Positions 41,763-48,605 of a DNA stretch of 64,000 nucleotides are shown here, in pieces. The position numbers and the translations under genes were made by a program. Positions within the stretch are counted from its first letter, which is position 1. Each line of letters opens with the position of its first letter. The DNA lies in the NCBI GenBank assembly GCA_021371855.1, contig JAJFVL010000018.1, positions 513,277 to 577,276 on the forward strand, read 5' to 3'. Source of the stretch: Bacteroidales bacterium (GTDB taxonomy: Bacteria > Bacteroidota > Bacteroidia > Bacteroidales > VadinHA17). The notes below the pieces were generated by a model, which worked only from the letters and a program-made list of their open reading frames with translations, was not told where the DNA came from and searched no databases.

Positions 41763-42764
41763 CTACTTCTTAAACATCAACCCAAGCTTAATATTTATAA
41801 ATGAAGACCTTTCATCTAACCGCTGAACGAACAAGCCGGTACCCATGTTTAATGAAAGATGATCGTTTATGCTGCGATAAACGCCAAAGCCCGGATTAAC
41901 GAACAGGCAACTGGGTTGTTCAAGCTTCTCAAGATCGAACAGAACACCGCTGTCGCCAAAGATGTAAGGTGTGAATTTTCTTTTGTTGAAGGTATACCGG
42001 ACGTCGAGATATAACGGGGCCATCCACCCGGCGTCATAATAAGACAGTCCAACACCAATACCTGTAAGAAAGTGGTTGTTGATCACATAACCATTTATGG
42101 TGGTTATACCCCAGTAATAGCGTGAATAAGGCACGCTGATGTCACGAAGGCCAAAAGCGCCGGTAAGTTCCGTGTTGTTGAAATATCCTGCAACATCTTC
42201 GCGTCGCAGCGAATCGAGAAGAGACGCCCTGGCAGAGGAATCAGACTGCATCATGGCAACCTGATCACTTATCACAGCAGACTGTTCGCTATTGTGTTTA
42301 TCAAGGTCAGCTATTTGTGCCTGCAGATGCTCTATCTCTGAACGCAATGAACCGGCTTCGCTTACAAGAGTTTCTTTTTCCGCGTTGTTTTCATCTAAAG
42401 TCTTCTTAAGGGCCTCATAGTCATATTTATACTTCTTTTCCCTGGTGGCATAAGCATTATTATTATATGCCAGACGGTTATTCCTGGTCTGTTCTTTTGA
42501 CAGATTGTCACTGAGGGTTACGTTTTCAGCTGTCACGATATTGTATCTGTCAGTGACCTCCTTAAGTACTTTTAAGAGGGAATCCCTTTCCCGGTTATAG
42601 TTGATCTCCGTACCGGTGAGTTTTTGTTCCAGAGTTTTCACCTGGTCATTTTTTTTGGAGTTCATCAATGCAAGGACTATTAATCCTCCGGCCAATAATA
42701 TCCCGCCGGATAGTAAAATCAGGGGGACAATTGCCCTGTTCTTTTTTTTAGAGTCTTCTTCCAC
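41763..42764 (-). CDS. Membrane-anchored coiled-coil protein with C-terminal beta-barrel-like domain
   Basis: The 333 residues have one transmembrane helix (about 13-31, IVPLILLSGGILLAGGLIV), a coiled coil (about 35-170; TLEQKLTGTEINYNRERDS) and a C-terminal domain of about 140 residues with amphipathic beta strands resembling small outer-membrane barrels (GIGVGLSYYDAGW, PYIFGDSGVLF, INIKLGLMFKK). The combination of an inner-membrane helix with a barrel-like end is odd; it could span the periplasm. The start is GTG 42764. I do not recognise the family. Confidence 0.7.
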   Translation of the reverse strand: MEEDSKKKNRAIVPLILLSGGILLAGGLIVLALMNSKKNDQVKTLEQKLTGTEINYNRERDSLLKVLKEVTDRYNIVTAENVTLSDNLSKEQTRNNRLAYNNNAYATREKKYKYDYEALKKTLDENNAEKETLVSEAGSLRSEIEHLQAQIADLDKHNSEQSAVISDQVAMMQSDSSARASLLDSLRREDVAGYFNNTELTGAFGLRDISVPYSRYYWGITTINGYVINNHFLTGIGVGLSYYDAGWMAPLYLDVRYTFNKRKFTPYIFGDSGVLFDLEKLEQPSCLFVNPGFGVYRSINDHLSLNMGTGLFVQRLDERSSFINIKLGLMFKK

Positions 42765-42958
42765 GTCGTTAAAAATTAAATTATTAGGTTAATTCCGGTT
42801 ACATTTTATTTAAAGGCAACAGCCTCACTATTAAAGTGTCGCGGGTTTATGCATCTTTCTCTTGTAAATTCTCCTTCAATCAGATCTGCGGACCTTCCAA
42901 GATAACTATTTTTTTAATACGGTGCGGGGTGTTATTTATGAAATATGGTGACCGAAAA

Positions 42959-42985
42959 GGCACGGATTACAAATCCGCGCCAGCG
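42959..42985 (+). repeat. Palindromic repeat, copy 3
   Basis: Same family, centre AC, identical to copy 4 over 27 bp. Confidence 0.9.
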
Positions 42986-43036
42986 GTGGGGTATTTACCT
43001 GGCAACGATAAATGATAATAATTTTCGATTTGAAAA

Positions 43037-43063
43037 GGCACGGATTACAAATCCGCGCCAGCG
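43037..43063 (+). repeat. Palindromic repeat, copy 4
   Basis: Identical to copy 3 and ending 1 bp from the stop codon of the ATPase gene. Its stem could act as a 3' hairpin for that transcript. Confidence 0.9.
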
Positions 43064-43064
43064 G

Positions 43065-44276
43065 TCAGGCATCTTCCATTAAGAAGTTTCTGATATTCAT
43101 ATGTTCGACTCCCTGAACAGTATTTTTGAATTTTTTATCTCCGGTTATAACCATCTTGGAATAATTATCTTCAATCTCCAGAAGGTTGCCAAATTCACGT
43201 TTAACTGTTTCTTCACTGTCAAGAGATAATGCAACCTGAATATAAATTCTTTCATTGTTTTTTGTCGCTATAAAATCAGTCTCATGATCCCTTTTCCACC
43301 CCGTAGTTACATCAAAACCTCTGAAAAGAAGCTCATTATAAACAACATTCTCAATTATTTTTGCTTTATCATCGGGTTTATAACCAATAATGGCATTGCG
43401 AATGCCTATATCTTCAAAATAATATTTCTCCCCGGTCTCAAATATTCTTTTACCCTGAATATCATAACGCATTACTTTGCTTACCAGAAATGCATTAGCC
43501 AAATAACCAGTATATGCCTGTACCTGATTATGAGGGATCATAACCTTCTGTGATTTAAGGAAATCGCTTATGCTTTTTGAAGAGAACAAAGAACCTGTAT
43601 TATCAGCCAAAAAACGGATAAGCTGTTCCAGGAAATGTGTATTGCGTAAATTGTACCGCATTACGACATCGCGATATATTATAGAATTATAGATATTTTT
43701 AAGATATTCAAATACAACCTCTTCATTCATTTTAAGGTTCACCAGAAAAGGCAGGCCGCCAAAGATAAAATACCTATCCAGATTTTCTTCAGTATCTTTA
43801 ATGTTATGAAAAAGAAGAAACTCCGAATAAGAGAGACTATAAATCCTGAATTCGATCGTCCTTCCCCCAAGAAATGTTGCAAACTCTCCCGATAATAAAT
43901 TAGCATTACTGCCTGTGATATAAATATCATTTTTTTCATTAAGCAGTAACGATCTTACCGCTTTCTCAAATCCCGGAACCTCCTGAATCTCATCAATGAA
44001 TATGTAATTGATTTTCCCAATAGCCGACTTTTCCTCTACATACTTCACTAAATCAGAGGACGTTGTAATAAAATCAAACCTGATATCCTCATTATTAATA
44101 TAGATAATGTTTGCATCAGCATCTTCATTCAAAATCTTCTTAATGATCTGAAAAAGCATATAACTTTTTCCTACTCTTCGCTGACCGGTGAAAACTTTTA
44201 TTACGGGTATTCTGATAAATGGTTCAACTCTTGCAGTATATACCTTTCGTTCAATAATATTTTCGGGAAAAGTCAT
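43065..44276 (-). CDS. AAA+ ATPase with DUF4143 domain
   Basis: From ATG 44276 (MTFPENIIERKVY) the protein has 403 residues; an in-frame TTG two codons earlier is less likely. The Walker A motif is GQRRVGKS (31-38), Walker B is YIFIDEIQEV, and the sensor-like segment is YITGSNANLLSGE. The C-terminal DUF4143 nuclease-like domain includes DFIATKNNERIYIQVA. These ATPases are frequent, mobile, single-gene cassettes of unknown function in Bacteroidota and archaea. A promoter box lies at 44310-44317 and a palindromic repeat abuts its 3' end. Confidence 0.88.
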   Translation of the reverse strand: MTFPENIIERKVYTARVEPFIRIPVIKVFTGQRRVGKSYMLFQIIKKILNEDADANIIYINNEDIRFDFITTSSDLVKYVEEKSAIGKINYIFIDEIQEVPGFEKAVRSLLLNEKNDIYITGSNANLLSGEFATFLGGRTIEFRIYSLSYSEFLLFHNIKDTEENLDRYFIFGGLPFLVNLKMNEEVVFEYLKNIYNSIIYRDVVMRYNLRNTHFLEQLIRFLADNTGSLFSSKSISDFLKSQKVMIPHNQVQAYTGYLANAFLVSKVMRYDIQGKRIFETGEKYYFEDIGIRNAIIGYKPDDKAKIIENVVYNELLFRGFDVTTGWKRDHETDFIATKNNERIYIQVALSLDSEETVKREFGNLLEIEDNYSKMVITGDKKFKNTVQGVEHMNIRNFLMEDA

Positions 44277-44309
44277 GTACAATCTTTTAGTTATACTTCA
44301 AACTTTTAG

Positions 44310-44317
44310 CAAATATA
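44310..44317 (-). promoter_or_regulatory. Promoter -7 box of the DUF4143 ATPase gene
   Basis: TATATTTG fits TAnnTTTG on the minus strand, 34 bp before ATG 44276. No clear -33 element was seen. Confidence 0.5.
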
Positions 44318-44557
44318 CATCTTTTTGTAAGTATAATTACATCTTTTTTCCAATAGAATACATCCATTTAGCAGTATAACATTTTAAGTTGCAAGAAAAA
44401 AGCCTGAGATAAAAGACGAAGACAAAAGACAAAAGTCGAAGCGAAGCGAAGACCTCCGACGAAACTACGTTTGTCGGAGCAAGCCTGACCGAATCAAAGA
44501 TCCTGACCGTAGCGTCAGGAGCGTCAGTGTATAAAGATAAAAGATGTTTCTGTGGGG

Positions 44558-44584
44558 GGCACGGATTGCAAATCCGCGCCAGCG
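44558..44584 (+). repeat. Palindromic repeat, copy 5
   Basis: Same family with centre GC, preceded by a GTGGGGGG run and followed by GTGCCAGCGGTG, an apparent duplication of the tail. Confidence 0.9.
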
Positions 44585-44609
44585 GTGCCAGCGGTGGGGA
44601 GGGTAGCAT

Positions 44610-44790
44610 ATTGATAAACCCCTTTAAGATTTTGAACAATCACTCTCGCTTGTTGATAAACCCCTTTAAGGTATTGAACAATCACTTTCGTATATTTATA
44701 AATCCCTTTGAGATTATTATAATGCCCTTTCGTTTTTATGTTATCGCCTTTGAGTTGTTCAGAAATTGCTTTAATATTTGTATAAACTAC
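44610..44790 (-). repeat. 42-bp tandem repeat, about four degenerate copies
   Basis: On the minus strand the period of 42 bp encodes 14-residue units LKGIYKYTKVIVQY, LKGVYQQARVIVQN and a more diverged LKGDNIKTKGHYNN. The frame stays open and equals the frame of the gene that stops at 44809. The period being a multiple of three, with conservative amino-acid changes, suggests it was translated at some time. Confidence 0.75.
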
Positions 44791-44808
44791 TCGGGCATTA
44801 TTACTTAT

Positions 44809-45552
44809 TTATCTGGGTCTGGTAAATTTCAGACTTCCGATCTGCTTATACTGGGAGCTATTTGCACCAAACACAGATTTAACATAGGCTTTTACATCGT
44901 ATGCAACATCTATCATGCCGGTAATATCTTTGTACAAAACATTGTTCCGGGCAATACGGGCATTGCTTAAGGGTATTGCTGCATTTACAACAGCATCATT
45001 TTTTGTTTTTAACTCATTATACAATCCTGACAGGGCATCCACTTTTAAGTCAGCTTCGTTTGGAGTATAAAGTTCAATGCTGCTTAAGAGTTTTATAAGC
45101 TTATCGAAGTTATCCAACCGGCTGTCATAACTCATCTGGGAGGCTGATATCTCAACCACTTCTTTTCCTGCTGCAGAAATATTATCTTTTTCTTCCTTCG
45201 ACATTTTTGGGGTTGCCCTGACACCCTGAATTTTACGTGCCAGGGTTTTCGCGCTTTCATCAACATGGTCTGTGGTATCAGTTGCTATGAGAGCATTAAT
45301 CAGGCGGGTAACCAATTTGCTTAAAGGACCGAAAGCCGCTTCCCTGGCTGCAACTGCATTGCTAAAGGCTGGCAGCGCTTTATTTACTCCTCCTATTACA
45401 ATTTTAGCGCTGTCTGAAAGGGACAGCAACGCTTCAACTTTAATGGAAGTTTTTGAAGGATTGTAATCTGTTCCATAACCTTTTACGGAGACAGTCAACT
45501 CATCGAAGTTGGCCACATTCTTTGCATGGCCTGTTTCTGTGGTACTTGCCAT
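44809..45552 (-). CDS. Unrecognised helical protein, possibly truncated
   Basis: The 247 residues are almost entirely helix-forming with no signal peptide, membrane segment or cysteine (MASTTETGHAKNVANFDELT at the start, YKQIGSLKFTRPR at the end). I recall similar uncharacterised Bacteroidota proteins but cannot name a function. The ATG follows an AT-rich leader with a LacI-like palindrome at 45592-45605. After the TAA stop at 44809-44811 the same frame continues open for about 96 codons through a 14-residue repeat, so the stop may be a nonsense change in a longer gene, or the repeat may be spurious. Confidence 0.75.
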   Translation of the reverse strand: MASTTETGHAKNVANFDELTVSVKGYGTDYNPSKTSIKVEALLSLSDSAKIVIGGVNKALPAFSNAVAAREAAFGPLSKLVTRLINALIATDTTDHVDESAKTLARKIQGVRATPKMSKEEKDNISAAGKEVVEISASQMSYDSRLDNFDKLIKLLSSIELYTPNEADLKVDALSGLYNELKTKNDAVVNAAIPLSNARIARNNVLYKDITGMIDVAYDVKAYVKSVFGANSSQYKQIGSLKFTRPR

Positions 45553-45591
45553 AACTTTAAAATTTTAAATTATTAAAAAGTAAAATTTTCA

Positions 45592-45605
45592 TGTTAGCGA
45601 TAACA
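45592..45605. promoter_or_regulatory. Palindrome upstream of the helical protein gene
   Basis: TGTTA-GCGA-TAACA, 40 bp before the ATG at 45552, resembles operators bound by LacI-family repressors (TGTTA...TAACA). No regulator gene lies nearby, so this is weak. Confidence 0.3.
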
Positions 45606-45695
45606 TATATTGCTACATGTCAGAAACAGCACTTTTGTGACACAGAATTTTAAACTTTTTTAACAAATATGATTTTTTTCAGAGGTTACTTTCAG

Positions 45696-45786
45696 AAGGC
45701 GGAAGGCGGAAGGCGGTAGGCAGAAGGTAGCAGCGTAGAGCGTAGAGCGGGGAGCTTAAGATAAAAGACAAAAGTACAAAGATAAA
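45696..45786. repeat. Heptamer array A (13 in-phase units)
   Basis: Thirteen consecutive 7-bp units drift from AAGGCGG through CAGCGTA and GAGCGGG to AGATAAA and AGACAAA without losing phase. A palindromic repeat follows 17 bp later. It is a near copy of array B at 46102. Confidence 0.92.
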
Positions 45787-45803
45787 AGATGGTTCAGGGA
45801 GAG

Positions 45804-45830
45804 GGCACGGATTACAAATCCGCGCCAGCG
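45804..45830 (+). repeat. Palindromic repeat, copy 6
   Basis: Same family, centre AC. Its left part supplies the stop codon of the broken ATPase frame read on the minus strand. Confidence 0.9.
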
Positions 45831-45931
45831 GTGGTTGTTTTGCCTGATTGTCTCGGGCCTGTCAGAGAGACAACAGGAAATTTTTCAAGCATCTTTTTCA
45901 GATGTTCACTTATCTGACGGGCTACAATCAT
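45812..45931 (-). pseudogene. 5' fragment of an AAA/DUF4143-type ATPase gene
   Basis: From ATG 45931 the frame reads MIVARQISEHLKKMLEKFP and then VVSLTGPRQSGKTT, a typical N-terminus and Walker A of the same broad ATPase group as the intact gene at 43065. Right after the Walker A threonines the frame runs into palindromic repeat copy 6 and stops (39 codons). The remaining roughly 350 codons are missing. A promoter box at 45957-45964 is still intact. Confidence 0.8.
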
Positions 45932-45956
45932 ATTATGTTATTTTGCAATGTCACTG

Positions 45957-45964
45957 CAAATTTA
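45957..45964 (-). promoter_or_regulatory. Promoter -7 box of the broken ATPase gene
   Basis: TAAATTTG matches TAnnTTTG exactly, 26 bp before the ATG. A TTTAG at about the -33 position (ATATTTAGGG) lies 21 bp upstream. Confidence 0.5.
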
Positions 45965-46101
45965 CATATTTTTAATGTTTTTCCCTAAATATTAAATTGT
46001 CAAGGTACTCATTTATGGATGGTTTAATTGATTGAGGCGTATAGGACGCTTCAAATTAACAAATAAATGTATCCACGAAACAACCTCGCCTGTTTGCGTT
46101 T

Positions 46102-46192
46102 CAGGCAGAAGGCAGGAGGTAGCAGCGGAGAGCGTGGAGCGCAGAGCGGGGAGCTTAAGATAAAAGACAAAAGTATAAAGATAAAAGATGGT
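46102..46192. repeat. Heptamer array B (13 in-phase units)
   Basis: CAGGCAG, AAGGCAG, GAGGTAG, CAGCGGA, GAGCGTG, GAGCGCA, GAGCGGG, GAGCTTA, AGATAAA, AGACAAA, AGTATAA, AGATAAA, AGATGGT. It parallels array A except for one extra whole heptamer (GAGCGCA) relative to it and fewer AAGGCGG units at the left. Confidence 0.92.
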
Positions 46193-46199
46193 TCAGGGG

Positions 46200-46226
46200 G
46201 GCACGGATTGCAAATCCGCGCCAGCG
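46200..46226 (+). repeat. Palindromic repeat, copy 7
   Basis: Same family, centre GC, preceded by a GGGGGG run; it follows array B as copy 6 follows array A. Confidence 0.9.
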
Positions 46227-46276
46227 ATGGCGGAAGGCAGAAGGCATTACGCTCTACGCTCACCTCTTTCTCCCCC

Positions 46277-46684
46277 TCACTCCTCACTCCTCACTCCTTG
46301 TCTCTTCACCTCCATTCCCACGACTGTACCGATCACCATCCCTGTTATGTTCGACAATATATCAAACCAGTCGAATGAGCGATGCGGGACAAATTGTTGA
46401 ATGACTTCAAGGAAACATACCACCAGGGCAAGACCCAGAAGTTTCAACAGGAATGATCCCGCATCTTTTGTTGTCCTTTCTAAATCAAAACTGTTTATAT
46501 ATAAAAAGAACAATATGAAACAGAACAGTGCATGACCAAGATAATCGCACGGGCAATGGAAAAACAAACGCTTATGAAAATTCAATCCTGCAGGTAGAAA
46601 AAAATATAAAGCAACAAAGATTACCAGGAATATCCTAAACAGAGATGAATAGCTTTTAGCAGAATGAGTCAATTGAAGATGCAT
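46277..46684 (-). CDS. VanZ-family membrane protein
   Basis: The 135 residues have four hydrophobic segments and the VanZ core CDYLGHALFCFILFF plus EVIQQFVPHRSFDWFDIL. VanZ-like proteins are of unknown biochemical function; in Bacteroidota they often close exopolysaccharide or exosortase loci. The last residues (RQGVRSEE) are encoded by a run of CTCACTC heptamers (46276-46303), so the original C-terminus may have been replaced by repeat. It lies 94 bp past the deacetylase gene. Confidence 0.82.
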   Translation of the reverse strand: MHLQLTHSAKSYSSLFRIFLVIFVALYFFLPAGLNFHKRLFFHCPCDYLGHALFCFILFFLYINSFDLERTTKDAGSFLLKLLGLALVVCFLEVIQQFVPHRSFDWFDILSNITGMVIGTVVGMEVKRQGVRSEE

Positions 46685-46706
46685 TGTTTACTTTTATGGA
46701 ATTATT

Positions 46707-46755
46707 GCCAGAAGGCAGAAGGCTGTAGGCGGAAGGCGGTAGGCAGAAGGCATTC
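46707..46755. repeat. Heptamer repeat between VanZ and deacetylase genes
   Basis: Seven in-phase units: GCCAGAA, GGCAGAA, GGCTGTA, GGCGGAA, GGCGGTA, GGCAGAA, GGCATTC. Confidence 0.9.
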
Positions 46756-46778
46756 ATAAAAGCATATTTTATTAACTT

Positions 46779-47627
46779 TTATAACTCTATAACTGGAGCT
46801 TTCTCCCAATCAATAATTTTTACGGCTCTATTCACATCTACAAACTCAAAATCAGAAAGCCAATCTCCTAATTTTTCTTCAGCACCTTTGAGACCGACAT
46901 AAGATTTAAACTTCCTGAAAAGCGAGAGTTCTTTAATTACCGGCTGATCAGGATCGAAATCGCGCGGATGAAGGTAAACCATAACATAGTCTGACTGTTT
47001 AGTCCAGCGTTTTACTAAACAGTATGGAAAAAGCCTGAAATAACCACCTCCCGAAAAGATAACGGGCTTACCAATAACAGTAGTATAGTTAATTGGTAAC
47101 TCTTTTATTTCAATTCCGTCATATCTTATTATTGATGGGAATGGCTCACCATAAGAAGGGAATCCTCCATGGGCACGGGGAGCCGGAAAAACAGAGCAGT
47201 CAATCTCAATACCTTGCCCGGCTAGTATCTCAAGAGCCCATTTAGTGTGTTCAGTTATTGAGAAACCGGGCGCACGGAAATATTTAACTTTGATCCCGGT
47301 GATATCTTCCAATGTTTTTACTGAGCGTTCAACTTCATTCCTGAATTCCTTTGGAGTTTGCTCATATACTAATTGGTGCATTTGAGTATGAGAACCTATT
47401 TCAAAACCCTGATTTACGATTTCTTTTATAACCTCCGGATATATTTCAGCCATCCATCCCAGGCAGAAAAAAGTTGCTTTAGTGTTATTTTCTTTCAATA
47501 TTCTGAAGATCCGCTCTATATTAGGATGGATACGGCTTTCAAAATGTTTCCATTCATTAGAAGTTTTAGTGCTGTCATTGTCAAGAATATGGAACCATTC
47601 TTCAACATCAAAAGTTAGAATATACAT
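46779..47627 (-). CDS. Polysaccharide deacetylase with DUF3473-like C-terminus
   Basis: The 282 residues show the NodB domain: the catalytic/metal Asp in TFDVEEWFH (D7), the metal HxxxH in GSHTQMHQ (H80 and H84) and FRAPGFS. The C-terminal 100 residues (VYLHPRDFDPDQP, FRKFKSYVGL) match the DUF3473 type that accompanies exosortase-linked polysaccharide loci. It should remove N-acetyl groups from a polymer or lipid-linked sugar. It is 17 bp downstream of the GNAT gene. Confidence 0.9.
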   Translation of the reverse strand: MYILTFDVEEWFHILDNDSTKTSNEWKHFESRIHPNIERIFRILKENNTKATFFCLGWMAEIYPEVIKEIVNQGFEIGSHTQMHQLVYEQTPKEFRNEVERSVKTLEDITGIKVKYFRAPGFSITEHTKWALEILAGQGIEIDCSVFPAPRAHGGFPSYGEPFPSIIRYDGIEIKELPINYTTVIGKPVIFSGGGYFRLFPYCLVKRWTKQSDYVMVYLHPRDFDPDQPVIKELSLFRKFKSYVGLKGAEEKLGDWLSDFEFVDVNRAVKIIDWEKAPVIEL

Positions 47628-47643
47628 TAAAAAGGATTTTTAT

Positions 47644-48600
47644 CTACAACAAATCGTAGTTTGATAAATTCACATTCCAGTTGCTCAAATCAAAAACACA
47701 ATCATTAATCCTGGATTTGTCTAATATTTTTCCATGAAAATGAAAATGCTTCGGTTCATATTTATGTGGAATTCTTATCATATTCAAAGGAATAAAAGGA
47801 AGATTCCCTACATATAAAAGAACATCAAATTCATGCCGGTGATGTTTAAAAATATAGCTTATTGCTTCTTGAAAAGCACGTTTTGAAGTATCGGTACAAT
47901 CAATAAGAAAAACGCTTTTTACTCCTTCGTGCACTAATATTTTATATGAAAAATAATCTTCTCCAGCTTTAACCACCTTATAATCCTGATCGAACCATAA
48001 ATACCGGTTATTCAGGAATTCTAAAGTATCTTTCTTCACTAAAAAATCATGTTTCCTCAATGATCCCCTTAAGAGGCGGGACAATGCGATCAAAAAATGA
48101 GAAGAAAACATGGAAAAAATATTAAAAAGCTTCATTGAAGCTTTCACTCCTCCAATTTTATAAGCCAATATATAAGTATATAGATCACCAATATCTTTAT
48201 ACTTTAGACCTTTTTTAAAAACCGGATATGAATTTTCATTTGGAAAGCCAAAAACCATTGTTATACCAACTTCTTTCGCAGCAGTTTCACAAGTGCGGAC
48301 TAATTGCATAATGTTATACAACTCACGATGCGATTTATCAGTCATTGTATCGGCGGTTACGGCGAACAAACATTTTTCGTTCCCAAAATAATAATGGAAC
48401 GGTATTAGACTATGTGCCCCTACAATTTTACCCTCATCATAAATCAGACCATGAAACGAATACCCAAATGGCGTATGAGTATATTCATTTATTACTTCTC
48501 TATCTGTGCGTGTTTTTCCAAAAACTTCAGAAAAAAGCTCAACAAACATACCAATCTCTTCCTTTGAGAGATCAGTTGTTCTCTTTACAATAAATTCCAT
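47644..48600 (-). CDS. GNAT-like acyltransferase of the polysaccharide locus
   Basis: From ATG 48600 (MEFIVKRTTDLSKEEIG) the protein has 318 residues; the frame to 48633 would overlap the KAS III gene and adds 11 unlikely residues. The N-terminal half is a GNAT fold (GKIVGAHSLIPFHYYFGNEKCL, VFGFPNENSYPVFKKGLKY); the C-terminal half is a second, poorly conserved domain. Together with the adjoining ACP, SDR and KAS III genes it could move an acyl group from ACP to a sugar or amino sugar. The acceptor is unknown. Confidence 0.75.
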   Translation of the reverse strand: MEFIVKRTTDLSKEEIGMFVELFSEVFGKTRTDREVINEYTHTPFGYSFHGLIYDEGKIVGAHSLIPFHYYFGNEKCLFAVTADTMTDKSHRELYNIMQLVRTCETAAKEVGITMVFGFPNENSYPVFKKGLKYKDIGDLYTYILAYKIGGVKASMKLFNIFSMFSSHFLIALSRLLRGSLRKHDFLVKKDTLEFLNNRYLWFDQDYKVVKAGEDYFSYKILVHEGVKSVFLIDCTDTSKRAFQEAISYIFKHHRHEFDVLLYVGNLPFIPLNMIRIPHKYEPKHFHFHGKILDKSRINDCVFDLSNWNVNLSNYDLL

Positions 48601-48605
48601 GAATA

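Larger units (their letters stand above)
42765..43064. other. 300-bp gap with two palindromic repeats
   Basis: No coding region is visible. Copies 3 and 4 of the palindromic repeat lie at 42959 and 43037; the rest (42765-42958) is unique sequence without ORFs and should contain the promoter of the GTG-start gene. Confidence 0.6.
44277..44808. other. 532-bp region of repeats and a possible reading-frame tail
   Basis: It holds the ATPase promoter box, two palindromes (44454-44479, CTCCGAC...GTCGGAG; 44501-44520, TCCTGAC...GTCAGGA), heptamer-like AGACAAA sequence near 44405-44440, palindromic repeat copy 5 and a 42-bp tandem repeat at 44610-44790. The last is in frame with the 247-residue gene past its stop codon. 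Confidence 0.7.
45553..46276. other. 724-bp repeat-rich region with a broken gene
   Basis: It contains two heptamer arrays each followed by a palindromic repeat (45696-45830 and 46102-46226), a 5' fragment of an ATPase gene (45812-45931) with its promoter box, and otherwise unique AT-rich DNA at 45965-46100. Confidence 0.75.

Noticed and set aside
44610..44790. Possible CRISPR array
   Set aside because: Units are contiguous without unique spacers and are degenerate; no cas gene is present in the window.
44527..44970. 147-codon plus-strand frame with INPFK repeats
   Set aside because: It is the reverse reading of the 42-bp tandem repeat and then runs antisense into the helical protein gene; the minus-strand frame fits better with the gene.
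46067..46378. 103-codon plus-strand frame
   Set aside because: It crosses heptamer array B, palindrome copy 7 and the antisense of the VanZ gene; the peptide consists of translated repeat.
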